A DNA stretch of 64,000 nucleotides from an uncultured Roseibium sp. (GTDB lineage: Bacteria; Pseudomonadota; Alphaproteobacteria; Rhizobiales; Stappiaceae): positions 97,213-161,212 of the forward strand of contig NZ_OY780956.1 of assembly GCF_963675985.1 (NCBI RefSeq), in the 5' to 3' direction. The position numbers and the translations under genes are program-made. Under the pieces are notes generated by a model. That model did not search any database. It saw nothing but the letters and a program-made list of their open reading frames with translations, and was not told the DNA's origin. Positions 35,180-46,000 of this stretch are shown in pieces; position 1 is the first letter of the stretch, and the number at the start of each line of letters is the position of its first letter.

Positions 35180-35233
35180 GTCATTCCTCCCTGGTATGTT
35201 TCAAATGGTATTGCGTGCCGGTTGAAGACCTTT

Positions 35234-36694
35234 CTATCGCCCGGCTGTGTTCACGCCGGTTTCAAAACGGTCCATCGATTTCGGATCGAGCAGGATTCCC
35301 GGATTCATTATCCCTTTCGGATCAAGGGAATGTTTAAGCGTACGCATAAGCGACAATTCGACATCGGACTTGGTCATCGCCAGTAGCTCGCGCTTCAGGC
35401 GGCCAATTCCATGCTCCGCCGAAATCGACCCGTCCATTGTTTGGACAATGTCGTAGACGGCCTGACAGATCCGGCTCGTATGCGGCGCGAAGGCCTCCGT
35501 ATCCATACCCTCCGGAGCAAGCAGGTTGTAATGAAGGTTCCCGTCTCCAAGATGCCCGAAGGGCACCGGGCGGATCCCCGGCATGCAGGTCTCGACCGCC
35601 TGGCCCGCCCTCAGAAGAAACTCAGGGATGGCGGCCACTGGAAGGGTTACATCATGCTTGATTTGGGCCCGCGGGGCCGCTTGCGCTTCCGGCAGCGCCT
35701 CCCGCAACGCCCACATGGCGGCCCGCTGTCCGCCACTCGTCGCCAGAGCTGCGTCGGCCACAGTGCCGTTTTCCAGCGCCGGACCAAGGGCAGCCATTGC
35801 CAGGTCTTCCGCCGGTATCGTTTCGAAAATCGAGATTTCCGCCAGAACGTGATACTCCGTCCGTGCGCCGACCGGCGCGCGCAAGGCGCTGTTGTGGCGA
35901 AAAGCAAGATCGAGAGCGGCGGCTGAGATCAACTCGAACGACGTCAATGCCGGCCCGCAGGCACCGGAAAGCCGATGAAACAGGCTGACCGCATCTTCCG
36001 CAGTTTCCACCGCAAGCCAAAGCGTGACACGGTCCTTTGGAGCCGGTGCGAGACGCAACACGGCGCCGGTAATGAGGCCGAGCGTACCTTCCGCCCCCAT
36101 GAACATCTGCTTGAGGTCGTAGCCGGTATTGTCCTTGCGCAACGCCCGCTGTCCGTTCCAGATCCTGCCATCCGGCAGAACGACTTCAAGTCCGAGGACC
36201 CGCTCGCGCATGGTTCCGTATGCAAGAACGGAAATACCTCCTGCATTGGTGGAGATTGCTCCGCCGACCTGTGCCGATCCTTCCGAGGCCATCGACACGG
36301 GGAAAAGCATGCCAACCTCCCGGGCGGCCTCCTGGACTTCGGAAAGGGTTGCGCCCGCCTGGGTATACAGCGTGGCGGCTTGCGCATTGACCGGCCCGAT
36401 CCGCTTCATGCGTTCCAGCGAAATAACCACGCTTCGTTCATCCTGGGGAGACTGCCCGCCTACGAGACCGGTATTGCCGCCCTGGGGTACCACAGGCAGA
36501 GCGTGTTCCTGACAGAACCGGACGATGTCAGCCGCTTCTTCGGTGGACCCCGGGCGCACCACGGCAAGACACTGCCCCGGCCACAAGCGCCGCCATTCCT
36601 GGAGGTATGAATCAGCCTCCGCCCCGGGGATGACATTGCCGCGGGTGAGGGTCCCAAGGCCGGAAAGAAGGGTGTCCTGGTCGCGCTGCTTCAT
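35234..36694 (-). CDS. FAD-linked 2-hydroxyacid dehydrogenase (GlcD family)
   Basis: A 486-residue VAO-type flavoprotein. The FAD-binding part has VVPQGGNTGLVGGQSP and GSAQVGGAISTNAGGISVLAYG; the C-terminal FAD-oxidase domain has PFGHLGDGNLHYNLLAP and SAEHGIGRLKRELL. Such enzymes oxidise D-lactate, glycolate or D-2-hydroxyglutarate. The gene follows a MetX-like hydrolase with TAATG overlap and precedes the dctPQM genes, so its substrate probably comes from the imported compound. A homologue lies at 62662-64000. Confidence 0.92.
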   Translation of the reverse strand: MKQRDQDTLLSGLGTLTRGNVIPGAEADSYLQEWRRLWPGQCLAVVRPGSTEEAADIVRFCQEHALPVVPQGGNTGLVGGQSPQDERSVVISLERMKRIGPVNAQAATLYTQAGATLSEVQEAAREVGMLFPVSMASEGSAQVGGAISTNAGGISVLAYGTMRERVLGLEVVLPDGRIWNGQRALRKDNTGYDLKQMFMGAEGTLGLITGAVLRLAPAPKDRVTLWLAVETAEDAVSLFHRLSGACGPALTSFELISAAALDLAFRHNSALRAPVGARTEYHVLAEISIFETIPAEDLAMAALGPALENGTVADAALATSGGQRAAMWALREALPEAQAAPRAQIKHDVTLPVAAIPEFLLRAGQAVETCMPGIRPVPFGHLGDGNLHYNLLAPEGMDTEAFAPHTSRICQAVYDIVQTMDGSISAEHGIGRLKRELLAMTKSDVELSLMRTLKHSLDPKGIMNPGILLDPKSMDRFETGVNTAGR

Positions 36695-37695
36695 TATTTA
36701 TCACAACCGCTTTCTCCGGAGCTCTCGCCGGCAAGAAATTCCGCGATCACTCGCTGAAGCCACAGGTCGTGGAAAGACCCTGGTTCCACCACAGTGAAGG
36801 CATGGCCTAGTTTCCCGGGCATGGGCTGCCATACAGCGCGAGGAAACCGTTCCATCAGCGTTTCGGCTTCGACCATCGGCAACAGCGTGTCGGAAACAGA
36901 CGGGATGATCAGGACCGGACGGTCATCCCTTTCCATCCGGTGACCTTCAAATCCCGCCGAAGCCCGATACCTGCGAGCAAGCGACAGCGGATCCCAGTCC
37001 GTGCTCCAGCGTTGAACGGAGAATTCCGCGAGTCTCTCCCGGCCTTGGCTGCCGGTCTCCGCCAGATGCGCCTCGGCGGTGAACCACGGGATCATCACCT
37101 TCGCGGCCGCCTCAAGAGCATGAGCGGCGAGCGGGCCAGGCTTGCCGGAAGCGTCCATACCCATACGCAAGACGGCCTCAAGCGCATCGACCACGCTTCC
37201 GAACTTCGCGGGTGCCCGAGCGGCCGGCACGATCAGGACCAGCCGGTCGACGCCGTCGCCGTGGCGGGCAGCCCAATCCAGCGCCTGAAAGGCGCCCATC
37301 GACGGTCCGCACACCGCGCTCACACGATTAATGCCGAAGCTTTGCCGGAGTGTCGCCCTTTGCAGATCGGTCATGTCAGCGATCGTGTAGGCCGGAAAAG
37401 CATTCCAGAGCCCGTCAGAGGGGCGTGAGGAGCCTCCTCCTCCCAAAGGATCCATGGAGATCGCGCACCAGCGGTCGGGATCGACGGCGCGCCCCTCCCC
37501 GACAAAGCGGTCGGCGAAATGTCGCGTGGAGCTCGTTCCCGGCAGCATTAGAACGACATTGTGTTCGTTGGGCGTCGAGTCGCCGTAAACCCGCCAGGCG
37601 ACTTTCGCATCGCGCAGGATCTCGCCGGATTCCAGGCGTATATCTCCGAGACCGGTCTGCCCGTCACGCGTGGCGATGCAAGCCTGCGCCGTCAT
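36694..37695 (-). CDS. Alpha/beta hydrolase of the homoserine O-acetyltransferase (MetX) group
   Basis: A 333-residue alpha/beta-hydrolase. The nucleophile is Ser132 in CGPSMGAFQAL, with an acid at SVSDTLLP and a His in KLGHAF. The layout (LAWRVYG-type opening, NVVLMLPGTSSTRHF, ISMDPLGGGGSS) follows MetX, but many such relatives are plain esterases or lactonases. Start ATG 37695 follows AGGGAATC; a frame running on to 38259 overlaps the divergent LysR gene and is not real. It is the first gene of the oxidase-TRAP transcript. Confidence 0.88.
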   Translation of the reverse strand: MTAQACIATRDGQTGLGDIRLESGEILRDAKVAWRVYGDSTPNEHNVVLMLPGTSSTRHFADRFVGEGRAVDPDRWCAISMDPLGGGGSSRPSDGLWNAFPAYTIADMTDLQRATLRQSFGINRVSAVCGPSMGAFQALDWAARHGDGVDRLVLIVPAARAPAKFGSVVDALEAVLRMGMDASGKPGPLAAHALEAAAKVMIPWFTAEAHLAETGSQGRERLAEFSVQRWSTDWDPLSLARRYRASAGFEGHRMERDDRPVLIIPSVSDTLLPMVEAETLMERFPRAVWQPMPGKLGHAFTVVEPGSFHDLWLQRVIAEFLAGESSGESGCDK

Positions 37696-37788
37696 TGATT
37701 CCTCCCTTGGCCATCTGTCTGCATGGACAGATGCGTCCGACTTGCCACCATTGAAATTCCAACTATCATGTGGATCAATGGGTATGAC

Positions 37789-38733
37789 ATGAAAGATTGT
37801 TCTGAAATCTCGAACGTTGAGCTGCGCCATCTTCGACTGTTTGTCGCGGTCGCAGAAACCGGAGGTTTCTCGTCCGCGGGTGAACGCGAGAACGTCGGCA
37901 CCTCGACGGTATCGGAAGCCGTGCAACGACTGGAACGGCATACGGGCGTCCGCTTGTTCCATCGGACTTCCCGACGCGTGGAGCTGACGGAAGAGGGGCG
38001 GCTGTTCCTGAAGGAGATCCGCCACGTCCTGCAGGACTTTGACGGATCGGTCGTTCGAATGCGGGAGATTGCCGGATTGGAGCGCGGCCGGGTCTCGATT
38101 GCCGGCTCCCCGGCGGTCATTTCCTGCCTGCTGCCGCCGATTATCACGGAATTCAGGCGCCACCATCCGGGTGTCCAGATCAGCCTGAGGGACGACGGCG
38201 CGGAAGGCGTAGCCCGGCGGGTCGCGTCCGGCGAGGTCGATTTCGGGATCGCCGGCCAATGGGGGCCAAGCCCGGACCTGTCGTTTGCCCCCCTTTTCTA
38301 CGACATGTTCGGCGTGGTCTGTGCGTCGGGAAGCGCAATCGCGAAAGGCGAGGCCAGCGTTCCCTGGTCACGGCTTGCGGACGAGCCTTTTATCGGTCTT
38401 GCCGTCGATACTGGCGTTCATGCCCTGCTCAGGCGAGACCAGCCGGCTGCGCTGCTTCCGGAAAATCCTTCAATTGTTGTGTCAAATACGCTCACCCTGT
38501 TGTCGATGGTCGCCGAAGGGCTGGGGATCACAGTCCTGCCGGACCTGGGGACCCGCCTGAACTTGGGTCACAAGCTTGCATTCGTACCCCTGGTAGGCCC
38601 GGAAATCTGGCGCTGCATGCACGTAATTACGCCGAAATCCCGGTTTCTGGCTCCAGCCGCGACGGCCTTCCTGAGCCTTCTGGAACGACGTCTGCCGGAC
38701 GTTCTCCCCGAAGGACTGATCCGGCTAGCGTAG
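37789..38733 (+). CDS. LysR-family transcriptional regulator
   Basis: A 314-residue LysR protein: HTH LRHLRLFVAVAETGGFSSAGE then TSTVSEAVQRLERHTGVRLFHR, and a periplasmic-binding-like effector domain. The start was set at ATG 37789 (MKDCSEISNVEL); an ATG at 37768 is an alternative. Divergent from the hydrolase-oxidase-TRAP unit and separated from it by 93 bases, so it is the likely activator of that unit. Confidence 0.92.
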   Translation: MKDCSEISNVELRHLRLFVAVAETGGFSSAGERENVGTSTVSEAVQRLERHTGVRLFHRTSRRVELTEEGRLFLKEIRHVLQDFDGSVVRMREIAGLERGRVSIAGSPAVISCLLPPIITEFRRHHPGVQISLRDDGAEGVARRVASGEVDFGIAGQWGPSPDLSFAPLFYDMFGVVCASGSAIAKGEASVPWSRLADEPFIGLAVDTGVHALLRRDQPAALLPENPSIVVSNTLTLLSMVAEGLGITVLPDLGTRLNLGHKLAFVPLVGPEIWRCMHVITPKSRFLAPAATAFLSLLERRLPDVLPEGLIRLA

Positions 38734-39083
38734 TCGGATTTAAAGCTCGGAAAGGAAAATGCCATGCGGGTTGATCGGAGGTCGGTGGAACCCGCGGGCT
38801 GCCCCGGCTCCTCTTTTCCGGACAAGTCAAATACCGCGCAACTTGTGGCTGTTTCATTAGCGTTCTGTATGTACGTGCTTTTTTGCAATCGAGTTTAGTT
38901 CACTGGACGGGTCTGGCCCGTGGCATTCCATGCGACCGAACAAGCCGTAAATAGTCGACGAAGCAGAAGGTTTTCGAATTTAAGAAATGGTTCGCGCTGC
39001 GTAGCCGAAAGCGATATTGTTTGTATTTTCCGCTCATTGAAATGTAGCAGGCGGGAACAATTTTGACATAACGGATCAGAAAA
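38734..39083. other. Intergenic stretch, nothing recognised
   Basis: About 350 bases between two LysR genes in the same direction. No frame resembles a known protein and no strong inverted repeat was noticed. It probably holds the promoter of the second LysR gene. Confidence 0.4.
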
Positions 39084-40019
39084 TTGAACGCGCTTCGAAA
39101 CATCGATCTCAATCTCCTTGTCGTATTTGAAGCCATCTATTCCTCCGGAAACATCACCTCCGCGGCGCGTAAACTCGGTGTCAGCCAGCCGACAATTTCC
39201 AATTCACTGGCCCGGTTGCGGGACAGTATCGGCGACCCTCTGTTCGTCCGCGAGGGGCGCGGCATAAAACCGACCGCACGGGCGGTGCAGCTGATCGAGT
39301 CTGTTCGCCAGGCGCTTTATCTTATCGAAGGCGGTATTGCGCGCGCGGAGAGTTTCGATCCTTCTGTCGACAAGAGCCACTTCAGAATTGCAATGCTGGA
39401 CCTGATCGAGCCGATTATCATGCCGGCCCTGATGCGTGACGTACAGGCCAGCGGCAACATATCGTTTGAGATCATTCCGGCTGCCGACGGCAAAATGCTG
39501 AAGCAGAAACTGAACGACGGATCGATCGAACTTATCGTCGCCGACTATCAGCCCCATATCAACGATACGGCCTGCGAGCCCCTGGGCCCCGTCGAAGCCG
39601 TGATGATCGCCCGGAAGGGACACCCGAAGATCGATGGTGAAATTACCAAGGAGATGTTCTCCGCGCTTGGCCATGTCGCTATTTATTCGGATGTCTGGGG
39701 GCGCGCACGTATGGTGGAGGTTCTGGAACGTCTGAACTTGCGCCGCAACATTGTTTATACGGTCACCAGATTCTGGTCGTTTCCGAACATTGTCGCGACC
39801 ACGGATCTTGTCGCTATAGTTCCGGCGAAATTCGCCAAGGCCATGGAAGAATTTTATCCACTTCAGACCCTGCATTTGCCATTCTCGGTTCCGGACGAAC
39901 AGACGTTCTACATGACCTGGAAAAGCGGCAATACCGACAAGCCTCACCACATTTGGCTGAGGAAAACCATGGCCGCCATCTATTCCGGATCCGAAACCGG
40001 ACGGCCTGTGTCAGACTAG
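39084..40019 (+). CDS. LysR-family transcriptional regulator (NodD/PcpR-like)
   Basis: A 311-residue regulator beginning with TTG: MNALRNIDLNLLVVFEAIYS, then NITSAARKLGVSQPTISNSLARL. This opening (D-L-N-L-L-V-V-F-E-A) is typical of the NodD/PcpR/LinR branch, which often responds to aromatic or chlorinated compounds. Its 3' end overlaps the convergent MFS gene by nine bases. It may control that transporter, but the genes are convergent, so this is weakly supported. Confidence 0.9.
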   Translation: MNALRNIDLNLLVVFEAIYSSGNITSAARKLGVSQPTISNSLARLRDSIGDPLFVREGRGIKPTARAVQLIESVRQALYLIEGGIARAESFDPSVDKSHFRIAMLDLIEPIIMPALMRDVQASGNISFEIIPAADGKMLKQKLNDGSIELIVADYQPHINDTACEPLGPVEAVMIARKGHPKIDGEITKEMFSALGHVAIYSDVWGRARMVEVLERLNLRRNIVYTVTRFWSFPNIVATTDLVAIVPAKFAKAMEEFYPLQTLHLPFSVPDEQTFYMTWKSGNTDKPHHIWLRKTMAAIYSGSETGRPVSD

Positions 40020-41342
40020 AGAGCATCCGGCGTTTTGCGGGCATGCCATCAGCCTTGTGGCCTTCCAGAAATGCCATGCCCCCCAGATTCCTGCCAGATT
40101 GAAGACGACGAGCGCATAGGCCAAGGATCGGTTCCCGACATCCGGAACCAACATGTCACTCACAATCCCGACCAGCGCGGGGCCTAACCCCAATCCGATC
40201 ATGTTGAATGCAAACAGGTAAACGACTGTCGCCATCGGGCGCATTTCATTGTCGAGACGATTATGAACGAGCGCAAATGTCGGTGCGAACATCGTATTTG
40301 CGAAGAATGTGGCGACCGCCAACGCGCCAAGGGCCAAGACTGTGTTGTCCGCCAGCAGGAATGTCATTGCAAACGGCTTCGCCGCCAGAAGAGCGAAAAT
40401 AACGACATGGATCCGCCGACGCGGATCCGACGCGCCCAAATAATCCGCGAATCTGCCTGTCAGAACACTGCCCACCGTAGCGATAATGCCGACGGTACAA
40501 GCCATATATATGCCTGTCTGCGCCTGGTTCAGCCCATGAAAGCGGATGATATAGGCGGCATACCAAGTCAGGGCGCCAAAGGTTACGATCCCTGAAATTC
40601 CAAATCCGACGAAGATGTGAAACAGGACCCTGTCCGTCCAAATCCGCTTCACGGTCGAGGTAAAGAGAGATTTCATGACATCCGGATCCGCTGAGGTTCC
40701 TCCCCTTTCCGGTTCCCTGGTGGTAAACCGCAGGACGACGGCGAGAATGATGCCCGGTAAGCCAGCGGCAACGAAGGTCCAACGCCAACCGTAAGCTTGT
40801 CCGACCACGCCGCCTATCAGAAAGGCAAACAGAATCCCGATTGTCGCGCCTGACATGTAGATCCCCATTGCGGTCGTTCGGCGATCCTCGGGATAGAGAT
40901 CCGAAATGATGGCTTGCGAAGGCCCTATGGCGCCGGCCTCCCCGACGCCGACACCCATGCGCAACAGCGCAAGCTGCGCGAACGACTGTGCCGTGCCCGT
41001 GGCAATCGTCAGGCTACTCCAGACCAGCGCGGATACGGCGACGATGTTGCGTCTGTTGAAACTGGCCGCCAGCTTCGCCGCCGGAAAACCAAACAGGACA
41101 TAGACGGCCGCGAACAACAACCCGGACAGGAGTCCCAGTTGCGCATCGGACAGGCTGAATTCCCGGCCGATCGCGTCAAGACTGATATTCAGAATATGCC
41201 GATCCAATTGATTGACCGCCAGAATGGCCGTCAGAACCATCAGCACGTAGGTCGGGGATTGCCTGGTTTGAATTCCGCTCGATTTTGCTTCATGCGTCAT
41301 TTCAGCCGGATGACCTGAGCCCGGAACGGTGTCGTCCGCCAT
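40011..41342 (-). CDS. MFS transporter (spinster-like)
   Basis: A 443-residue major facilitator protein with 12 predicted helices. Seen: LAVNQLDRHILNISLDAIGREFSLSD, GFPAAKLAASFNRRNIV (motif A region) and LALLRMGVGVGEAGAIGP, the G-x-G-E-A motif of the spinster-like/lipid or aromatic acid branch. The central loop PERGGTSADPDVMK splits the two halves. The start may be ATG 41342 or, 14 codons later, the ATG of MTHEAKSS. The cargo is unknown. Confidence 0.9.
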   Translation of the reverse strand: MADDTVPGSGHPAEMTHEAKSSGIQTRQSPTYVLMVLTAILAVNQLDRHILNISLDAIGREFSLSDAQLGLLSGLLFAAVYVLFGFPAAKLAASFNRRNIVAVSALVWSSLTIATGTAQSFAQLALLRMGVGVGEAGAIGPSQAIISDLYPEDRRTTAMGIYMSGATIGILFAFLIGGVVGQAYGWRWTFVAAGLPGIILAVVLRFTTREPERGGTSADPDVMKSLFTSTVKRIWTDRVLFHIFVGFGISGIVTFGALTWYAAYIIRFHGLNQAQTGIYMACTVGIIATVGSVLTGRFADYLGASDPRRRIHVVIFALLAAKPFAMTFLLADNTVLALGALAVATFFANTMFAPTFALVHNRLDNEMRPMATVVYLFAFNMIGLGLGPALVGIVSDMLVPDVGNRSLAYALVVFNLAGIWGAWHFWKATRLMACPQNAGCSLV

Positions 41343-41745
41343 CGCGCTGCTGCTCTCCTCCCTCGGAAATTTCCTACCCTATTTATTGGCAGCTTTTCTT
41401 TTGTCTTTTCCGATGAGCCACCGCTTCAATAAACATTCATCCAGCTTGGCAAGACAATCGGAGCGGCTACCGCTTGAAGTGCAAAGTAGACACACTCTTT
41501 CAGTATTTACCATATTACGAATGACCCATCGGCAAGGATTATATGCATTCGCTATCCGCAATTTCAACAATGGCAATTTATCTCATTGAATTTAAAAGCT
41601 TTTAAGGAGTGGGCCGGCGATGTATGGGTTAACATATTCTTAAACGGAATATATGGCATTCTAATTATTGTAATTGTTTGGGTCCCCCACGTGGCGATAG
41701 CTAGAAACCAGCATTGCCAGTCCGTCCCCGGGGAGTCTTCGAGTT
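41343..41745. other. AT-rich spacer before the type I secretion operon
   Basis: Divergent spacer between the MFS gene and the TolC-like gene, clearly AT-richer than its surroundings from about 41500 to 41680. It most likely holds both promoters. A TTG-started frame at 41586 contains one hydrophobic helix but runs into the TolC gene in another frame and is not supported. Confidence 0.4.
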
Positions 41746-43074
41746 ATGTTGTCATCCGCAACATATGGAAATCGCGTTCGCAGTCTTATTCATCAATCCA
41801 AAACATCCTTTGCCCGCCGCATAACACCGCTCTTGCTTGCGACCGCTTTCGCGCTTTCTCTGACACAGACGGTCAACGCCGAGACTATTTTCCAGGTTAT
41901 TTCCTCCGCCCAGAAATCCCATCCGGCTGTCACCGGGGCCAACAAGCTCGCAAAGGCGGCGGATGCGGACCGTAAAGAGGCCTTCTCCGGGTACTTCCCG
42001 ACCGTTTCCCTTGAAGGAAATGCAGGTTTCCGGGAACGCAACGAATCCGAAGGCAGTAACGGATCGACGACCGACCTCGGCGTCACCGTTTCCCAGCCTC
42101 TCTTTGACGGGTTCCGGACCAGAAACAAGGTCGCCGCCGCAGATGCGGCACGCGATGTTGCCGGTTTCGAAATCGAAACCCGCCAGGTCCGCGTGGGCCT
42201 GGATGCCGCAACTGTGTATCTGGACGTTCTGCGAACAAGCGAAATTGCCGCTGCCGCCAAGCGTTACAAGGCCCAGGTGGATGACATCCTTGCACGGCTC
42301 AATCAGAGAGCGGCCGCCGACGGCGGCCTGCGGGCCCAGGTGACGCTAGGCCAGGCGCAGCAGCTGGAGGCGGCGCTCGCCGCCGTCGCCGCACGCACCC
42401 AGAGCCAATTGGCCGGCTCCCAGTTCATGGAAGTGGTGGGTTACAAGCCCGCCCACCTTTCATCCGTGAGCTTGAAACATCTGCGGCTGCCGAAATCGGC
42501 ATCGGCTGCGCTTCAGCGCGGGACAACGTCTCATCCGGCACTCAAGGCCGCGGCATCCGAAATACGGAAGCAAAAAGGCCTGTACGGCTCTGCCCGCTCC
42601 GATCTGTTTCCGGAGATCGATCTCATTGGCCGAGCCCAGCTCGGCCAGGACCTGAACGATGTCGAAGGACGTACCCACTCCGTATTCGGCGGTGTCCGTC
42701 TGACCTACAAGTTCGCCACCGGAGGAGGAGAACACTACCGGACCCGCTCCGCAGAATACCGCCTGGAAGCCGCGACCGACGAAGAGCGCGAGATCCAGAT
42801 AAAGGTGCGCCGCCAGATCCTCGAGGCCTGGGCCGGCTGGCAGACCGCATCGGAATCCTACACGCTCGTGGCGCAACGGCGAACCAAGAGCCGGCAGATC
42901 GTTTCCGATTACGAAGGCCAATTCGACGCCGGGAGACGCGAACTTCTCGATTTCTTCTTCGTGCTTTCGCAACAATACGAAGCCGAAAAGGCCGAGATTG
43001 ACGCACGTTACAACAATCTTCTCAGCGCATTTCAGTTACTTGCCGCCATGGGCACAATGCCCACGGCCGGTTGA
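41746..43074 (+). CDS. TolC-family outer membrane channel of a type I secretion system
   Basis: A 442-residue outer-membrane efflux protein. It has an extended signal peptide (cleavage near NAETI, about residue 46), two repeats of the coiled-coil and strand layout (ATVYLDVLRTSEIAAAAKRY; RRQILEAWAGWQTASESY), and the family segments VTVSQPLFDGFRTRN and LRLTYKFATGGG-like VRLTYKFATGGG. It forms the trans-envelope tunnel for the exporter encoded at 50655-54229. GGGGA lies 16 bases upstream of ATG 41746. First gene of the operon. Confidence 0.92.
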   Translation: MLSSATYGNRVRSLIHQSKTSFARRITPLLLATAFALSLTQTVNAETIFQVISSAQKSHPAVTGANKLAKAADADRKEAFSGYFPTVSLEGNAGFRERNESEGSNGSTTDLGVTVSQPLFDGFRTRNKVAAADAARDVAGFEIETRQVRVGLDAATVYLDVLRTSEIAAAAKRYKAQVDDILARLNQRAAADGGLRAQVTLGQAQQLEAALAAVAARTQSQLAGSQFMEVVGYKPAHLSSVSLKHLRLPKSASAALQRGTTSHPALKAAASEIRKQKGLYGSARSDLFPEIDLIGRAQLGQDLNDVEGRTHSVFGGVRLTYKFATGGGEHYRTRSAEYRLEAATDEEREIQIKVRRQILEAWAGWQTASESYTLVAQRRTKSRQIVSDYEGQFDAGRRELLDFFFVLSQQYEAEKAEIDARYNNLLSAFQLLAAMGTMPTAG

Positions 43075-43088
43075 GGGAGGCTTTTCCA

Positions 43089-46000
43089 ATGTCCCTTGTT
43101 TTGAACATTACGAACAGCAGCGGTGAAACCGAACGCCTGTCCCCTAAGCTGAACGGGACCTACCCGATTCCTCAGGGCAGCGTGATCGAAATCGAGAGCA
43201 TCAGCGGCCTTACCGATGTTCAATGGCAGGATGGCCGGCTGACCCTGACCTTCACCGACGGCGTGGTCATCCTGGAAGGCCTCACCGTCGATCAGCTCGA
43301 AGCGCTTGCCCCCACACTCGGCGACATCCAGACCTCGGCTCTGGGCAATGACGGCGAGACAGATGGCGGCGGTCTTGATCTGGCCCGGCTGTTTTCCAAC
43401 AACACCAACGGGAACAGCGGACAGTCGTCTGTAAACAGTTTCGAAACGGGCATTGAAACCGGGCTCGGCGGAACGGACGATGGCCAGGGTCAGCCGAACA
43501 TTACCCCATCGTCCCAACAACGGAACGACGCACAAACGACGCCGAATTCCGTACCATCGGCCGAGGCGATTTCCGGCCTGGTCAACGAAAACGGCTCCGC
43601 AATATCGCTTTCGGCGAGTTTCACGGACCTCGATGCAGCGGACACGCACAGTTTCTCGATTGACGTCACCGGAACGGCCGGTCAGGTCACAAACAACGGC
43701 GACGGCACGTTTTCCTATGAAACCAATGGTGCCTTCGAAAGTCTCGGCGTTGGTGAGACGGCGACCGACAGCTTCACCTACACGGTCACGGATTCAACGG
43801 GCGCATCGTCCACTGCGATTGCGACGGTCACAATCGAGGGTGAAAACGATGCTCCGGTTGGAACCAACGGCTCGGCCTCCGGTAACGAAGACACGGCCAT
43901 CACAGGCACCGTCACGGCAAACGACGTCGACGGCGACAGCCTGACTTATGCGCTTGCCACCGGCGGCGCTCCGGCCCATGGCACCGTAACGTTCAACGGC
44001 AGCCAGTACACCTATACCCCCGATGCCGACTTCAACGGCGTCGACAGCTTTGACATCGAGATCTCCGATGGAAACGGCGGCACCGATACGGTCACCATCG
44101 CTATCACCGTCGATCCCGTCAACGACGCTCCGGTTGGAGCCAATGGCTCGGCCTCCGGCGATGAAGACACGGCCATCACCGGCACGGTCGCGGCCTCCGA
44201 TGTCGACGGTGACAGCCTGAGTTTCGCTCTTGCCGCCGGCCGCGCTCCAGCCCACGGCTCGGTGTCGTTCACTGGTAGCCAATATACCTACACACCCGAT
44301 GCCGACTTCAACGGCTCCGACAGCTTCGATGTCGAGATCTCCGACGGAAACGGCGGCACCGATACGGTCACCATCGCTATCACCGTCGATCCCGTCAACG
44401 ACGCTCCGGTTGGAGCCAATGGCTCGGCCTCCGGCGATGAAGACACGGCCATCACCGGCACGGTCGCGGCCTCCGATGTCGACGGTGACAGCCTGACTTA
44501 TGCCCTGGCGACTGGCGGCGCTCCGACCCATGGCACCGTTTCGTTCAACGGCAGCCAGTACACCTATACACCTGATACCGACTTCAACGGCTCCGACAGC
44601 TTTGATGTGGAGATCTCCGACGGTAACGGCGGTACCGATATCGTTACCATCGCCCTCACCGTCGATGCGGTCAACGACGCGCCGGTTCTGTCCGCGACGG
44701 GATCGCCGGCTGCGGTCAACGAGGCGGGGGACGCCTCCGCGCAGGACATCGGCGCGCTGACCGGCAACCTGACGGTGTCCGATGCGGATGGGGGCGACAC
44801 GCTGACGGCCTCCGCCGACGGCGCTCCGAGCCTCGTGTGGAGCGGAGGCACGCTCAGTGCGGCCCAGGAGGCAAGCCTGCTTGCGGCTCTTGGGACCGGC
44901 AAGCTCTCGTTCGACGGCAGTGTTGCCGCCGACGGCTCCGCCCAGTCCCTCGGCTGGAGCTGGGACCCGGCCGCCGCCGATCTCGACTTCCTGGCAAGTG
45001 GCGACACCCTCACGGTCACCTATGACGTGGCGGTGAGCGACGGAACGCTGACAACCGCCACACAGCCTCTCACCTTCACCATTGCCGGCACCAACGACGC
45101 CCCGGTCGCCTATATGGACACCGGCACGATGACCGAGGACGACGGCCCGAAGACCTTCGACGTTCTGTCCAACGACATGCTCGACCCGGATGCGGGCGCG
45201 CTGAACACGGTGACCGTCGGCAACATCACGCTCGGCGCCAACAGCTACGGGCTGACCGCCAGCGACGTCCAGGTCACGGTCACGGCCGACAACCAGCTCA
45301 CGGTCGAGTTGCTCGGATCCAAATGGGACGCCATGTGGAATGGCCAGACCCTCCCGCTCACGATCCAGTACCGTCTGAACGGCGACAACGGGGAATTCGC
45401 GGGCAACCAGCTGAGCCTGACAATCCAGGGCCGCAACGACGCCCCGGTGCTCGATGCCAGCGCGGATCTGGCGATTTCCATCACCGAGGACGCCGGACTT
45501 CCCGGCGCCGGCGAAGGCACGCTCGTGTCCGACCTGGTGGACCGGGTCGGCGGCGGCGGTCTCGACAACGTCACCGACGACAGCTTCATCACCGGCATCG
45601 CCATCACCGGCACCAACACCGCCCATGGCACCTGGTACTATTCGACCAACGACGGCGCGAGCTGGTCGGCGATCGCGAGCGTCTCCGACGCCCACGCGCT
45701 GACGCTGCGCCCCGACGCCCGCGTCGCCTTCGTGCCCGACGCCGGATACAACGGCACCATCGCAGACGGCCTGACGGTCCGCGCCTGGGACGGCACCGGC
45801 GGTGCCAATGGCAGCTACTGGAACACCACAAACAACGGCGGAACAACCGGTTACTCGACACAGACCGATACCGTCGCCATCACCGTCGATGCGGTCAATG
45901 ATGCGCCGGTGCTGTCCGCGACGGGATCGCCGGCTGCGGTCAACGAAGCGGGGGACGCCTCCGCGCAGGACATCGGCGCGCTGACCGGCAATCTGACGGT

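Noticed and set aside
36694..38259. Longer start of the MetX-like hydrolase
   Set aside because: The extra 188 codons lie over the divergent LysR gene and lack family similarity. ATG 37695 with its ribosome site fits the family length.
41586..41975. Small membrane protein before the TolC-like gene
   Set aside because: It starts at TTG, has only one hydrophobic helix and runs for half its length inside the TolC gene in a different frame.
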